60,000 nt of DNA, from the NCBI GenBank assembly GCA_029204225.1, contig CM055100.1, positions 17,749,650-17,809,649 of the forward strand, read 5' to 3'. The notes under the pieces were generated by a model. The model did not search any database. It was not told the DNA's origin and saw nothing but the letters and a program-made list of their open reading frames with translations. A program made the translations under genes and the position numbers. This document shows positions 38,509 through 50,892 of this stretch, piece after piece. The stretch comes from Diphasiastrum complanatum. Lineage: Eukaryota > Streptophyta > Lycopodiopsida > Lycopodiales > Lycopodiaceae. Numbering within the stretch: the first letter of the stretch is position 1; each line of letters opens with the position of its first letter.

Positions 38509-41500
38509 ATGGGCGGAGGTGAGATCAATTCTCCCAAAATAGTTTTTAACGAGACATTTTCCTATTTTTTGTGAACTTGAGATACTCTGCCTGAAGAAAA
38601 TTGCAACCTGGAAAGATCATGTCATTGAATTTGCATGCCTAAAAAGATATCAATTCACTGCATACTGATTGCATACTATGGGCGGTGTCTGTTACCTTCA
38701 ATTTGCATCACAAGGTGGATAATTGCATGAAATAAACTCAAATTAAGGTTGAATTCTTCGCATTTCATCTTCAAAGAACCAAAATTTTGAAGTAAAATTT
38801 GAATAGAAGAATCACGAAGTTCTTTTTCTTGGCTTGAGAAGATCGCGCTATTGAAATCTGTTCCTATCTGCTGTACAAATTTCAGGTGAGGTGCCACCAT
38901 CCGGAGTTCAATTGATGCCATCTTGTACCAGCGACTCAGATTCATGGTCTGAAAAGTCCAAAAGCGCTTCGGCTTCTGAGTCTGCCGTGCCTCTGAGCGT
39001 GAAACCTGCATCCGATGTTCGGGGGGATTCTTCAGAAAGTAGGCGCTTTTTGGAATTGAAAGCAAAAGTCCTTCGCCAGAATGAACAACTCAAGAAAAGA
39101 ACCAAGCACATCAAAGATCAGAGGGAGAAGATATTAAGGTAGCGAGAATACACTTGCAAGAAACTTGACAAATTAAAGGACATCTCAAGTTTGGAGATTA
39201 TTATGGCTCTACAAACACACAAATTTTTGAGCAGGCCAAGGTGTGAAACTGAATTGCGTAAAAGATGGAATTGGCGTATAAAAGATCCAAGGCCACAGCT
39301 AACCTGGAACTAATTTTGTGGTCACAGTCATAGAAAACTTGCATCAAGTGTGCAAAAGTTCATGAGGATGGACAATATAAGTTACGGATGATTTATTCCA
39401 ACTAGTGTTCGAGAATTCTGCATTTAACCCACTGTGAAATTTAGGATCTAGGACTGTTGCAAGGAGTCAACATTTACACTTCTGGTATCTGGAAAATGGT
39501 TTCCCTACCCAAATCAGGGTATTTATGTCTTCTTAGCATCATTTGGTGTGGTACTATAGAAACTAGTAGCCACTCAAGAAACTTTGCCATTGTAGATACT
39601 CAGTGGCCATGGCCCAGAGAGAAGATCCTTCAAACGTTTTGACATTTTTGTAGATAAAGAGCACTCTGATGTAACAGAAGTGAACACAAACTGTAGGATC
39701 TAATTAGGATTTCCATGGTTCTCTATGTTATGAGCTCTCTTCTACCAAACCTTGTATGATCTCATGTAGTATTGACCACTAAGCCTTTCCGGTCCTCTTC
39801 TATGACTGTGTTATGGGCAGTTACATCCAAAAGTTTTGGCCAAGAACTGCCTTCACAACTTCATCTAGGAAAATAGAAATTGTAAGCCAGCTGTGGAAGT
39901 ATGCACACTGCATACTAGTGTATTAAGTTTAGTGCTGTTTTGGGTTTTGTAGATATACCCCTGGAAACTGGCTTGTGGGAAGAGGAGGAACAAGAAGCGG
40001 ATATGCAATTCCTGCAGTCACAACTCTTTTGATAGTTGGACCAGTGGGAGCTGGAAAGAGCACTCTTATAAACAACATAATCCGAGTGGTCGATAAAACA
40101 GACCATGGGTTTGATAGAGCTCAAACTTATGGTGAGAATTCTTCCCTTCACTTATTCCTTTTGAGTACTACAGGTGCTTACTACTAAGTGATGGGGCTTT
40201 TAGTGATGGTTTCTTGTGACTACTTCGTTTGACTTCATGAGTATTTGGTTCGAATGACATACTGCTATTTCCTAGTGATTTTAAGCAAAGTGCTCGACAA
40301 AGCTAAAGGTAGTGTATAAGCCTTTGTTTGATTCTCTTATGTCATTTTCCAGTCAAGGAAATCCTATGCTCACTCTCCTGGAATGATAAAGGAACTACGC
40401 AGTGAAACATGAAAAGCGAAGATCGTTGCAGAGTTATTAGAGCTGGCACGCTCAACAAAAAGATCTAGGAATTTTGAGTTTATGGATGGTTTTGCATTAT
40501 GCTTGCTTGCTGTACTACAGGCTTCTATACTACAGGCCAGTAGAAGCAACCAAAATTTCAGTTCAAAGTCTTTCAGATTCAGGACTGATCCTATATAATT
40601 GTGATTATGCTTGTAGAGAATACACGTGAATATGGCACATACTTTCTTGAGGAATACAGCATATGTGAAAGCCAAAGTATCTGTCTCTTTGATACTCGAG
40701 GCCTCTCAGGAGAAGATTTAACTGAAGACCTTGCAGTACTGCAAACTTGGATGAGAGAGGGGGTTCATCACGGACAAATGGTAGTTAGGTATTTCCATCA
40801 ATTATAGCTGTCTAAACAGCCAGTTAGTACTTGAGAATGTTTGACCTAAGTTGTTGCGAACTTGTTTTAGTGGGTTCATAAATTCATTTGAAGTGTTCTT
40901 GCTGTGGTTTATTGAAATGGATAATAAAGTGACTATTTTAGAGGTATTGAAACTGAAGCTTGTGCCTGCTTGCTACTGCAACACTTTTTGTCATGCTAGG
41001 ATCCTGAAACAGGAAAAATTAGTGCAGGTCGTCTGATAGCAGCGCGCTCAAGGAGTGCCTCAAAAGCAAAGGGAGACACGGGCATGACAAACTTAGCAAG
41101 AAGAGGGACGTAAATTGTGTCATCTTTGTTGTGAGCGCCGTCGAAGTCCATAACATGAAAGCAAATGAAGACTTTGCCTCACAAAACAACCTGGTTTGCT
41201 TGTTCAAAGATCCATATCTTACCTTCAAAGGTGCTTCTCAAATTCCATTCATTTTATCTTTGCATTTGTTGGTTTCTTCAATTTCCAGGATTCTGACATT
41301 TTCTGTTAGGACCTCGTCATGAAATCATCAGTGAAGCATGTGCCTGTTTTGAAGTATTTATTGTGAGAGGGATTAGAAGGTTGCAGGCAATTCATGGGGA
41401 TTTTTTCTCCAAACCAAGTAATGACTCCCATGAGCATCTCTCAGCTTTTAAGACATGAGTTATACTAGTTGAGGTTTCCAACAACCTCAGGGTTCGAGGA

Positions 41501-44500
41501 TAGCTTACCATGGTTTTGATAGCCACCTCTAGAATCTTTGGCAAAGCTTGAAAAGTTCAGTTAATAAAGAAGATATCCAAGAAGAGCAACCTAACAACAA
41601 TCATCTTTACAAAGTTGTCCTGATATTTGATGCAATATATTGTTTCCAAAAACTGATTCCTTAAAGTTATTGTTGTTTTCACTTGGCTCTTTGTCTCGTT
41701 TCCTATTGAAGCTAATTAGCAAATTCACTGAATTACTAGTCCATCTAGATGTCAAAATGATGATGGTGCATGTTACTTTTATGATGGCCCCACACTGTTC
41801 CCCTAGAGCTTTGAATCTTTTGAAAGATAGCAAACTTTTCACCTCTGCAGGTGAACTGACAGGAGGTACATTGCAATAAACCAATAGAAAATAAAGAACC
41901 AAACTTTAGTATTACAATGAAGGATCGGTTTTCTTTCCTTGGAAACACCGAGGCCGTTTCCTCAATCCGTTTCCTGGCAGTGTGACTTGTGATGCATCTT
42001 GACAGTCCAGGCATAAATCATGTGCACTGTGTCAATCTTGAAAAACTCAGGTTTGGCTTTTATTTAAGTACATCGATGCCTTTTGAAGGTTAAATGACCA
42101 AGAACTTGGTGAAATATTACTTATGAAAAGAACTTTTAATTTAAACTGAAATTAGGCTTATTAGTTACATGGATAAGTGTGAGGACGTGGATTTGGATTG
42201 GTACAAGTGCGAATTGAAATTTGACATCTGTGTAGGGGAAAGAAAGGAAGAAAATGTAGCACATAAAGGTAGCAAGCATGAGAAGTTGTTTCAAAACCTT
42301 GTGGTGGAAATTCTCTAGGTCGTAAATTAGGTGAGATAGGGAGGACGGATGGAGGAAATTGGAAGAGTGCAAAGTCGAACAACTTATGAAGATAGTGTGG
42401 AAAAAGAAATAAAAACTTGTGAAGATGCCATATCATCCTACATTTTCCTACCACACATTATAACAGAAAAAGTTCGTTCCACCATCCACAACAAGTATCA
42501 AAATATTTCTGTTGCAAAGGACCTTTTGAGAACTTGTTGAGATTATGTTGCAAGAATGGTTTTATAATTTAATAGAACACATATAGAGGCATTGCTGATG
42601 TACCTACTAGCACTTGAAACTGGACTTCAATTGTTTCATACATGAGTTCAGTGCAACTTCTCTGATAATCCTTCAGGCCCTGTTAGGCCAAAATTGAGTA
42701 GATCCTGTAATCTGTTGGCTTGAAAGCATTCTGCCTTGTATGATAGTCTGTTCCAGCAATCCAGCAGTATTGTCGTTTTAGTGCAGCAACCTCTTTTTGG
42801 GGCTTATTGTCTTCGGTGATTGGCTGATTTTTAGGGCATGCAGGTCAGTGACGAGCTCCCTAAACTGCTTTCCTACAATGATTGGTTAATCCTTAGTTTC
42901 CGGGTTCCTGACTAGTCTTCAAAGTTAGTTGCATAAAGGATTGAGGAGATGCTTGTTTCTAGAACTAGCAACTTCATGCTAAAATTCGTTATTTGCTAGC
43001 ACTTGTATCTCCAATGCTATTTTCCAGCATCTGCTTAGGGTTTTATTGAGCCCAGCTATCAACGATCCACTTCTAGATTGGTTTCTTGCAGAAATTTGAG
43101 TGTATTCCGCTGTTACCAATCATTGATGAGAAAGAGGGACAATGTCAGTGCTTTTACAGGCTAAGAGTAAGCGATGAAGTAACCACTCACCCAATCTTTT
43201 GAGTAGAACTTGTGTATGAGGCCTTTACTGGCTCCCATAATGCTAAATCAAAAAAAGTTGAAGTGCCTTTACAATTGCACTTCACCGAACACTGAAACCC
43301 AATATGTAATAAGCGTCAGTTTGAGGAACATCTCATTTTATTAGTAAGTTTGAGAAAGTACATTTCAAATGTATGCCTGGACCTTAGTCTCTAGGGCGCT
43401 GGTATCCCAAGGCTGGTGCCAAGACAACATTCTAGCCAGGGGCACTGAAACTTGGCATGCCAACGCAACATTCTAGCTAGGGGCACTCAGACTTGGTTGG
43501 AGCTCGCCCTAAGTCGCAACTTGCATTCCCCTATAATTCTGGTGGCATAAACATTGTGGTAGACCTTGCTAATGCTACATGGTGTTTTTTGCAGTTTGAA
43601 AATTGCAGATGTGTTTCCCTTGTACAAGCATTTTATTTATGATTTTGTGCTTAAGTACATTCTTGGGTTGCCCTCTTGAGGTTTATTTTGTTGAGTCTAT
43701 TTTGCCCACTTATGCCCTATTAGTGGCCATTCTGAATCAAAATCAGAACGCACCTTAAAACTCGTTCCTATTGGCCTACTATGAAATAAGACTTGTACAT
43801 AATTATCCATGCTTGCTTGATTTGTACCTGCAACAATTACTCAAGGACTTAGACATGGGGACTTCTACATCATTATCCGATATCTCACCGTCAGTAGAAA
43901 ATTTCTTTCTCAATTTGATTTTGAGAATTCCTCCCACACAGCAAGGGGGGCATGATACTTGCACAATGGCAGTTATACATTATCTAAGAAGTCTCAACTA
44001 TTTTTGTTTGCAGTACCATTTAAAACATTAGTTTTCCTTGCTTGTTCTTCTCAAAGATTTATCATTTTTCAGTTGCACGGTCACCCACAATCCATCCTCA
44101 CATAGCAGGATACCAGATTTACTTTTGAGTTTTGGATCGAGTTGGTGTAGATCCTAGATGCATCTTGGAGGATTATTTGAGGTATAGTGTTTCTCCTACA
44201 AGCAAAGATTGGGGACTGACACCTATTTATAGTAGAGCATAGCATCAATAGCTATGCGTGTACTAGTTTGGACTTATCACCATTCCTCTTGGCACACAGT
44301 TCATAACATAAGTTCTTCAATTGTTTAAGTTATAGCTAAGGTTGTGGTTGTTTAACAGATGATAGGCCGGTGGTTGTTATGACACATGGGGATGAGTTAT
44401 GTAAAGACGATCGTGTTGCTGCTCGCATACATCTAGGAGAATTATTGGGTCTTTCTCCTATTAATCACATCTTTGACATATCAGGTGAATATTATTTTCG

Positions 44501-45066
44501 CCAGATTTTCTTGTTCGATCTTTCACCCTTTGCATATACCATTTGCAACAGTTCATTGAATGCACTTATCTCCAAATGTCTTTATACTTGTCCAATCTGG
44601 TCATGACAGGTTTCACAGGTAGAATCGTTGATGATGACTGTGACCCAACCACGGACATGGCATTGTTAGAAATGCTGGAGTATGCACTACAGAAAGCAGA
44701 CAGGAATCTACCTTACAAGATAACAACAAATTTCTTCCTCAAGCAGGTTTGCTAAATGCATAAAAACCTTGAGTTGGTCTATTGAGAATTCTGCCATTAT
44801 GTTTTGGAATGTTTGTCACTGAAATCAGCCTTCTGATAGCGAAATTTCTTTCTTTCTGATGTATGCGTTATTGCATAGCCTACTCCAAAAAAGCATATAG
44901 TGGAATATTCCAACCTGGTACTGTTTCAATACAGGTGGTTGAAGCAACAAGAAGATTTCCTCGTATAAATGACGCTATCAAAGAACGCCCTGAGATTACA
45001 ATTGCAATGTTCTGGTTGCTCCTCTTTGGCCTTGCTTTGGCTGCCATCATTGAAATAATAGATTAG
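38509..45066 (+). CDS. Tail-anchored P-loop GTPase-like protein, IFI44-like, eight exons
   Basis: Joined exons 38509-38518, 38886-39138, 39953-40131, 40617-40788, 41028-41230, 44359-44484, 44610-44746 and 44935-45066 give 403 residues, with all phases agreeing and GT-AG introns. Residues 1-60 are Ser/Asp-rich and 60-88 a predicted coiled coil. G1 is GPVGAGKST (117-125), G3 is DTRG (173-176) and the G4 position holds THGDEL (281-286) instead of NKxD; ISGFTG follows. The C-terminus (381-402) is a hydrophobic helix ending two to three residues before the stop, as in tail-anchored membrane proteins. The G-domain, with LGL.PINHI and a DP...LEML..AL..AD..LP tail, resembles the animal IFI44 family. 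Nucleotide hydrolysis and target membrane are inferred. The 10-bp first exon (MGG + G) is supported only by phase and context; a Met at residue 12 is the alternative start. Confidence 0.78.
41231..44358 (+). other. Fifth intron of GTPase-like gene (3.1 kb)
   Basis: Runs from GTGCTTCTC at 41231 to TTTAACAG at 44351-44358, phase 1. It holds a short tandem repeat at 43425-43500 but no recognisable transposon. ORFs within it (for example 41640-41879, 42349-42540 and 43771-44031) have no motifs. Confidence 0.7.
43425..43505. repeat. Short tandem duplication, 41-bp unit
   Basis: CAACATTCTAGC(C/T)AGGGGCACT occurs at 43425 and 43466 with similar flanking ACTTGG. Two imperfect copies in the intron of the GTPase-like gene. 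Confidence 0.8.
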
Positions 45067-47030
45067 CAATCTATTCACATATACATATACATATTGCACT
45101 ATATATTCAGATTATTATCTAGTGTTGCTCTTTATGACATTGATGATTCTCTGGAACAATGTTATTGCCCCTTGCCCTCTTTGCAGAAGTTCATGTGTTT
45201 ATTTTTTTTGCCTACTGAGACTTCTTTGTGCTTCTGCATGTCTATGAAGCCTTTTTTGCACATAAATCACCCACTCATACTTTCTAATGGATTCTCACTC
45301 CGTTCAGATGATAAGCTTTCCTTTTAAATTTACAACCCTTTAATGAACTAAAATAGGAGTTCTTTTCCTAGAATAAACACTCTTTGTTAGCATTATGGTT
45401 GTTTGATTTTGCACTTATATCTAGAAATGTATCAAAGAGCATTATAATAGCATGACCAAACTTGACATGCCATTTGCATTGACAACAACTAGGGATACAA
45501 TGTTGGCTAAATGGAATGGAATATACAACTTGTATGCAAAACGATAAATCCATTGGGATAGATTATAGAATTTTCTCCTAATGATCTTTATTTATAATGT
45601 GGGAGAATTCTTTTTTCTTGTTATTACTAGTAGAAGTATATACAAATGTACCTAAAGCAAATTGTTCTTAAGTTGAGACATATATCTAACATCTAAACTT
45701 TTACTTTCTCTATGCATGATAGCATTAAAAGGTTGGGATTTGAAAAACCCTAAAAAAAATTGATGCCCTAGATTTTCAAATGACATAGATAAAAGTCATC
45801 CTGGATGTATGACATGTGTATCTACGTTCTGGTGGCCTATGTTTGTTCATTATGTTAAGTGCTGGACTTAACTACTAACAAATTTGAAGTACATGGGCAT
45901 GCAATCAATAGTGGTTCCACTTGAAGTTCTAGGGTTGTTGTTAACCATTATTGATTACCTAACCACATGTGTGGATTCAATGGATAGATAAATTCATCTT
46001 ATCAAAATGTAATAACAAAACTAATTAACGACCAAATTTTGCTAAGAATATAGTAAGGCCAAAGCACATTGTTTAACAAAATCTAAGTAACCAATAGCAA
46101 CCTTCAGACAATGATTTATGACTTACACGTAATACAAAATTGATGATGTTCAGTTTCTAACAAATATTTCAAAGAGAAAAAATTCAAAATTTCCAATGAT
46201 TCAACAGTTTTAAGAACTACTAATAACTAAATCATTTCTTCTAGTGATTGCAATTCATTGACATGCAATAAATGACATGCAACTCACTCTATTCATCCTT
46301 TCTAGTGAGTAACGTAAATGCATTTATGGTCTTGTACTATATATATTAATTTCCTTATAGAAATTGAACTAGCATATATGCATAGCTCATAACTAGTATC
46401 TCAAAACTCAATACTAAGTCCAATCAAATGATTCCATACAATAGACAATGACATGCATAAGCGCTATTAAAAACGATTTATAAAAATTGCTTAAAAATTG
46501 GCAAAAGTGCGACTAACGTTGTCTTTGGCTATGGTTACCAAATCATGTGCCACAAGTTACTTTCAAAAGATTTTGGTTAATATCTAGATGAATGCCACAT
46601 CAACCTAGCAAGACATGTGTCAATAGACCACTATAAATGCATGAAATTTCTATAGGAGGTCACACTTTCTATGAAGGTAATTTTTCAAAATGGCCATAAC
46701 TAATCACATGACATTAAACATAGTTCTCAACAATAGTTTACATGCTATCAAGCAAAAATCGAATTTTTGCGTCTATGGTAGTGCATTGGTAGCACTTTTC
46801 ATAACACAAATGTGTCACTATTAATTTGGTTTGGCATTAGTACATCAAAATCCACCTAGAAAAACATGACAATTTTGATTATTGGTCAGAAAACACATTT
46901 TTTTTACTTTCATGAGTATTGTTGATGTTACTACTAACACCTCAGTTCCTAAACATCTTACAAAACTTGCTTGAATTACTTATGACTTTGGAATCAACCC
47001 ATCTCTATCACTCTGTTTTGATTATGTGTT
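45067..47030. other. GTPase 3' UTR and AT-rich intergenic DNA
   Basis: Contains the 3' UTR of the GTPase-like gene and about 1.9 kb of AT-rich sequence in which I see no gene, LTR or structured RNA. Confidence 0.45.
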
Positions 47031-47330
47031 TTGCCAAGTATTGTGGATTTGCAAGAGATATTGGTGAATGAAGAGTATAGGCTTCAATCAAGAGGAGGTG
47101 CATCTACTACATCTCAAGTTGATGGAGAGGAGGCTATGTTCATCAAAGGCAAGTTCAAGGGCAAAGGCAAAAGCAAGTGGTCTAAAGGGCAAGATCAAGA
47201 TGAGACTTCCTCTTTTGACAAAAGGAAAGATAGATCAAAGTTAAAATGCTTCTATTGTGGTATCAAAGGTCATCTTGCTAGTGATTGATTTAAAAAGAAG
47301 AGAGATCAAGGTGATAAGTGTGAAAGATTC
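47031..47330 (+). pseudogene. Copia gag fragment with zinc-knuckle remnant
   Basis: An open frame reads LQEILVNEEYRLQS, a basic GKFKGKGKSKWSKG stretch and KLKCFYCGIKGHLASD, which is C-x2-C-x4-H with the last Cys replaced at the TGA. This is the C-terminal Gag of a plant copia element, closer in style to the fragment at 28590 than to the two complete elements. A TATA-like CTATAAAAGG at 47592 lies downstream and could belong to its LTR. Confidence 0.7.
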
Positions 47331-47591
47331 AACTAGTTTCATCACATTTTGCAATATTTTCATATTTGGCATATTGAGGCCAAAACTTGTTTTAAACTTA
47401 GAGGTTGACTTTTCAAAGTTCATTAGTCTAAATTTCATTTAAATAAACACTTTTTGAAAGTGTGGGAAAGATAGAATGCGTGTTTGAGTAGATTCAATTT
47501 GAATAAGTTGGGTACATTGAATCTAGACCCAAAATTAGTAGGGTTAGCATTTTGGTGAGAAAGCCAAGTGGCCAAATAGGGTTTAAACCTG

Positions 47592-47601
47592 CTATAAAAG
47601 G
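47592..47601 (+). promoter_or_regulatory. TATA-like element
   Basis: CTATAAAAGG, a good plant TATA consensus, in otherwise anonymous DNA 0.3 kb after the gag fragment and 0.6 kb before the next copia element. Possibly the promoter of a degraded LTR. Confidence 0.3.
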
Positions 47602-48219
47602 ATGTAACTCATGGAGCAAGTGATCTTCTCTCTTCTCTATTTCATTTCATGCTTATACATGGTTCTCTTGGGTTCTACTATCCATTGGTGCACTATCTTG
47701 GTTATTGCTTGCAATTCTATGTGTAGAATGATCCATATTTGCTATTTTTAGATCCACACGTGTGAAATACAGTAGCTTGTTGGTTTTGTATGGACAGCAA
47801 CAGTACATAATCATTTCATTCAAGTTTGATCAAGTTCTATTAGTGTTTGCATCTCAAATTGTGTGTAGATGCTGATTTTTCTACATTGGTGAGATTGATA
47901 GTGTATTTCTCTTTCTAACCAAAGATCATTCAAGTAATTTGGATCTTAAGGATCTGAAATCTTTCACAATAAGCAAGGAAATCTAACTCTAGATGAGGAT
48001 GGTGTTGATGTTCAAAACAACACAAGAGGATCTTAAGCATTTATTGCATTTATTGAAAGATATTAAATTTTTTTACAAGTCAGCCAAGCCTGTTGTAGCA
48101 TCAGATCATGTTTTAAATTAAATCTATGTGCCAATTGTGGAGTTAAATGCCAAGATAAGCTAGTTTTGTCCACTAGTCTTGATTCTAGTTCATAATTTGG
48201 ATCTAGATCAATCAAATGT

Positions 48220-49235
48220 TGAAGAAACGAAATGTTTCTATTACCAAAGCTTTGCTAGCTTTCAGCCCTCAGTCTGACGAAAAGACACAAAGCGAAAATG
48301 TTCGTGAACATCACAAAAAGACACAAAGCGAAAATGTTCGCAAACACCCTGATGAAGAGACACAAACGCGAAAAGTTCGCGAAAGAAAAATTTTCGTGAT
48401 ATAGTAGGAGAAAGTAAGGCGACACGAAAGTCAAACGGCTCGAAGCGACACGAAAATCTTCGCGACTCTTTTTGACCTTCACACTCCAAAGGATCAAGAA
48501 GATCATGCAAGTACCATGAAGTACAAAAACTCTGATCTGATATGATGACATAAGCGGGAGAGTGTTAGGACGTGCCTAACCCACCTCTCTTGTAATCCGT
48601 GATTACTTATAGATTGTTTTGTCTATATAATCTAGTGTGCTACTCTGAATGTATAAGATACATACAGTAGTAGATAGAAATATACAGACTACAGAATAGA
48701 AGTCCGCCTACGAGTGAGACAAGTTTTGTAAGAAGGATCCACAGAGATCTAGGAAGTCCGCTAGTAAGCGAGACATTACTCGTGGCAGAACACCGCTTCT
48801 CTCATGCCAATGCGTTGTGTGGATCTATCATACAGTGCTCGAAATCAAGAGGATCAATATGTGATACTGTAGCTATTACGTATATATCACTCTTAATTTT
48901 ATCTGATCTTGAATGAATTACTGTTTGCCATCACTTGTGTATCTCATTCACTTATTTTATCAATTCTGCACACTAGTCTAGTTTTTGTCGAACGTTGTAT
49001 TAATTTGAAACATAGATCAGTAGTGTCTGTCTACATTCTGGAGGATTGTAGAAATGATATAGTCGGCAATGCTAGCAATCATATCTGAAATCCATCCGAA
49101 TTGTTTTTTGTTCATGATTAATTTGATTTCGCTTTAGCAATGTCAATATCAGAGCTCATTCAAGTTTCGTTTCGTTTCGTTTCGTTACAGAGCCTGATTG
49201 ATGTTTGCAATTTGCGTTCCACATTTTTCGCATCA
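48220..49235 (+). repeat. 5' LTR of second copia element
   Basis: 1016 bp. U3 begins with two units of a 36-bp repeat containing GACACAAAGCGAAAATGTTC. A TATA-like TATATAA lies at 48624-48630. U5 ends with a TTTCG pentanucleotide run (about 49164-49186) and TTCGCATCA. Primer site follows directly. Confidence 0.95.
48624..48630 (+). promoter_or_regulatory. Putative LTR TATA box
   Basis: TATATAA about 404 bp into the LTR, a usual place for the U3 promoter. It is missing from the 3' LTR, where about 20 bp are deleted at this point. Confidence 0.5.
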
Positions 49236-49236
49236 G

Positions 49237-49248
49237 TGGTATCAGAGC
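49237..49248 (+). other. Primer binding site, tRNA-iMet
   Basis: TGGTATCAGAGC one base after the 5' LTR, the standard copia primer site complementary to initiator tRNA-Met. Confidence 0.95.
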
Positions 49249-49347
49249 CCACCTGTCATAGTTTGACATAGCCACAAAGCTATCGGATCCAGGAGGCTAA
49301 GCATTCAAACAAATAACTATCAACAAGTGAGAACACAATTCACAACA

Positions 49348-50380
49348 ATGGCTTCAATAAGCAGCATACAATCCAAGATTTGTACAATCCTCAATTCATC
49401 AAGATCTAACTTCCTAGCATGGAAGGTTAAGACCTCGCTGATACTAAAGGGAGAAGGATTATTTTCCTGGGTAGATGGCACCGAGGAGATGCCTACAACT
49501 ACATGAAAGGAGCTACGCGAATGGAGAGAGAAAAATGACATGGCAGTAGCCGTGTTATCTTCATCCATCGAGGATAGCCTAACTCTTGACCTGGCTACAA
49601 TCTCTAAAGCAAAAGAAATGTGGGATACACTACTCACAAGATTTCAGACGAAATCACGCAGTCAGATAATGCTGCTCGAAGAGCAGCTGACAAACCTGCA
49701 GTGGGATGGAAAAGACCTCACTTCCTTTATTAGGAAGATGAGGGATTTAGTCCTTTCATTACACAATTCTGGAGCAGAAAATGCAGTGTCAACAGAGAAG
49801 TAGCTTACATATCTGTTGAGAGCCTTACAAAGATCCTTCCAGACAACCAGAACGTTGCTAGCAAAAGATCCTACAATGACACTCGAAAAGGCTATTGTCG
49901 AGATTCAAGAAGAAGTCGAAGCTCGAGAGCACCTTGATCACAAGGATGCTTCTGACCAAGCTCTCTACATCAACAAGGAGAAATCAAAGAAGCAATTCAA
50001 GCCTAAGAGAGAGTCAGATCGAAGGCATGATCACGATCAACAAGCAGAAGGAGCCAGCAAAGGCAAGTAGAAGAACAAAGGAAGGTCAAAACAACAGAGT
50101 GGAGACAAGAAGACATGCGTGATATGCAAACGTGAAGGACATATTGTCGATTCATGTTGGCTTAATCCGAAAATTGAGTGTATCCAGTATCATAAGAAGG
50201 GTCATGCAGCCATGGACTGCCGCCAGAACCCAAGAAACAAATCAGCTCAAAGTAGACAGGAGAACAATAATAGTTCATCCTATGTCGAGGAGCCAGAGAG
50301 CTCAAAGATGGGTGAAGAAAGATCAAATCACGGGAATTTGACTGCCTACATCTGTGCAGACATGTGTCTAGTGTCAACAC
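49348..50380 (+). pseudogene. Copia gag relic with two CCHC knuckles
   Basis: ATG at 49348 (MASISSIQSKICTIL). In-frame stops at about 49505, 49801 and 50068 interrupt an otherwise continuous frame. The knuckle CVICKREGHIVDSC (50116-50157) is intact. A second, CIQYHKKGHAAMDC (50179-50220), has Tyr for the second Cys. Between the two elements both knuckles can be recognised, so the ancestral Gag carried a tandem pair. Confidence 0.92.
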
Positions 50381-50892
50381 CTGACACACAGGAGGTAATC
50401 CTTGATTCAGGAGCTACCTCGCACTTCGTTACATCAAGATGGATCGTGTCTAATTTTTGAAGTGCAAATGCATCAAGATTTATCGTTCTTGGAGATGGAT
50501 CGAAGCATTAACTGAATGGTATTGGTTCACTGTGGCTCAACACAAATGGTAGAGACAGACGACTTGAAGATGTTCTATTCGTGCCGACATTGCAGCAAAA
50601 CTTGCTATCAGTGGCAAGAATAGTTGATGCAGGGATGCGCGTGATGTTCTCAGATGAAACATGCAACGTTGTTGATGTAAGTACCATTACGCTCATCACT
50701 CAAGGAAGAAGAAAAGACAACTTGTATCACTTGAAGGTATGCCTACCTGCAGATCAAGTGCATCAGACTCATGATGATTTGCCAAATATTCTATGGCACA
50801 GGAAACTATGCCATATGAATTCAATGGCACTATATCAAGCAAGCCATCATGGAGCAATCACAGGGGTGAGCATCTCGAATGACTTACAGATT
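50381..50892 (+). pseudogene. Copia protease and pre-integrase zinc segment relic
   Basis: VILDSGATSHFVTS carries the protease Asp; a stop follows at 50458. After VLFVPTLQQNLLSVARIVDAGM the frame continues into LWHRKLCHMN, the His/Cys segment at the start of copia integrase, and then ends at the deletion junction near 50893. Confidence 0.88.

Noticed and set aside
42349-42540. Small ORF in intron 5 of the GTPase-like gene
   Set aside because: No splice sites in phase with neighbouring exons and no recognisable motif; the flanking exons join directly at the conserved sequence.
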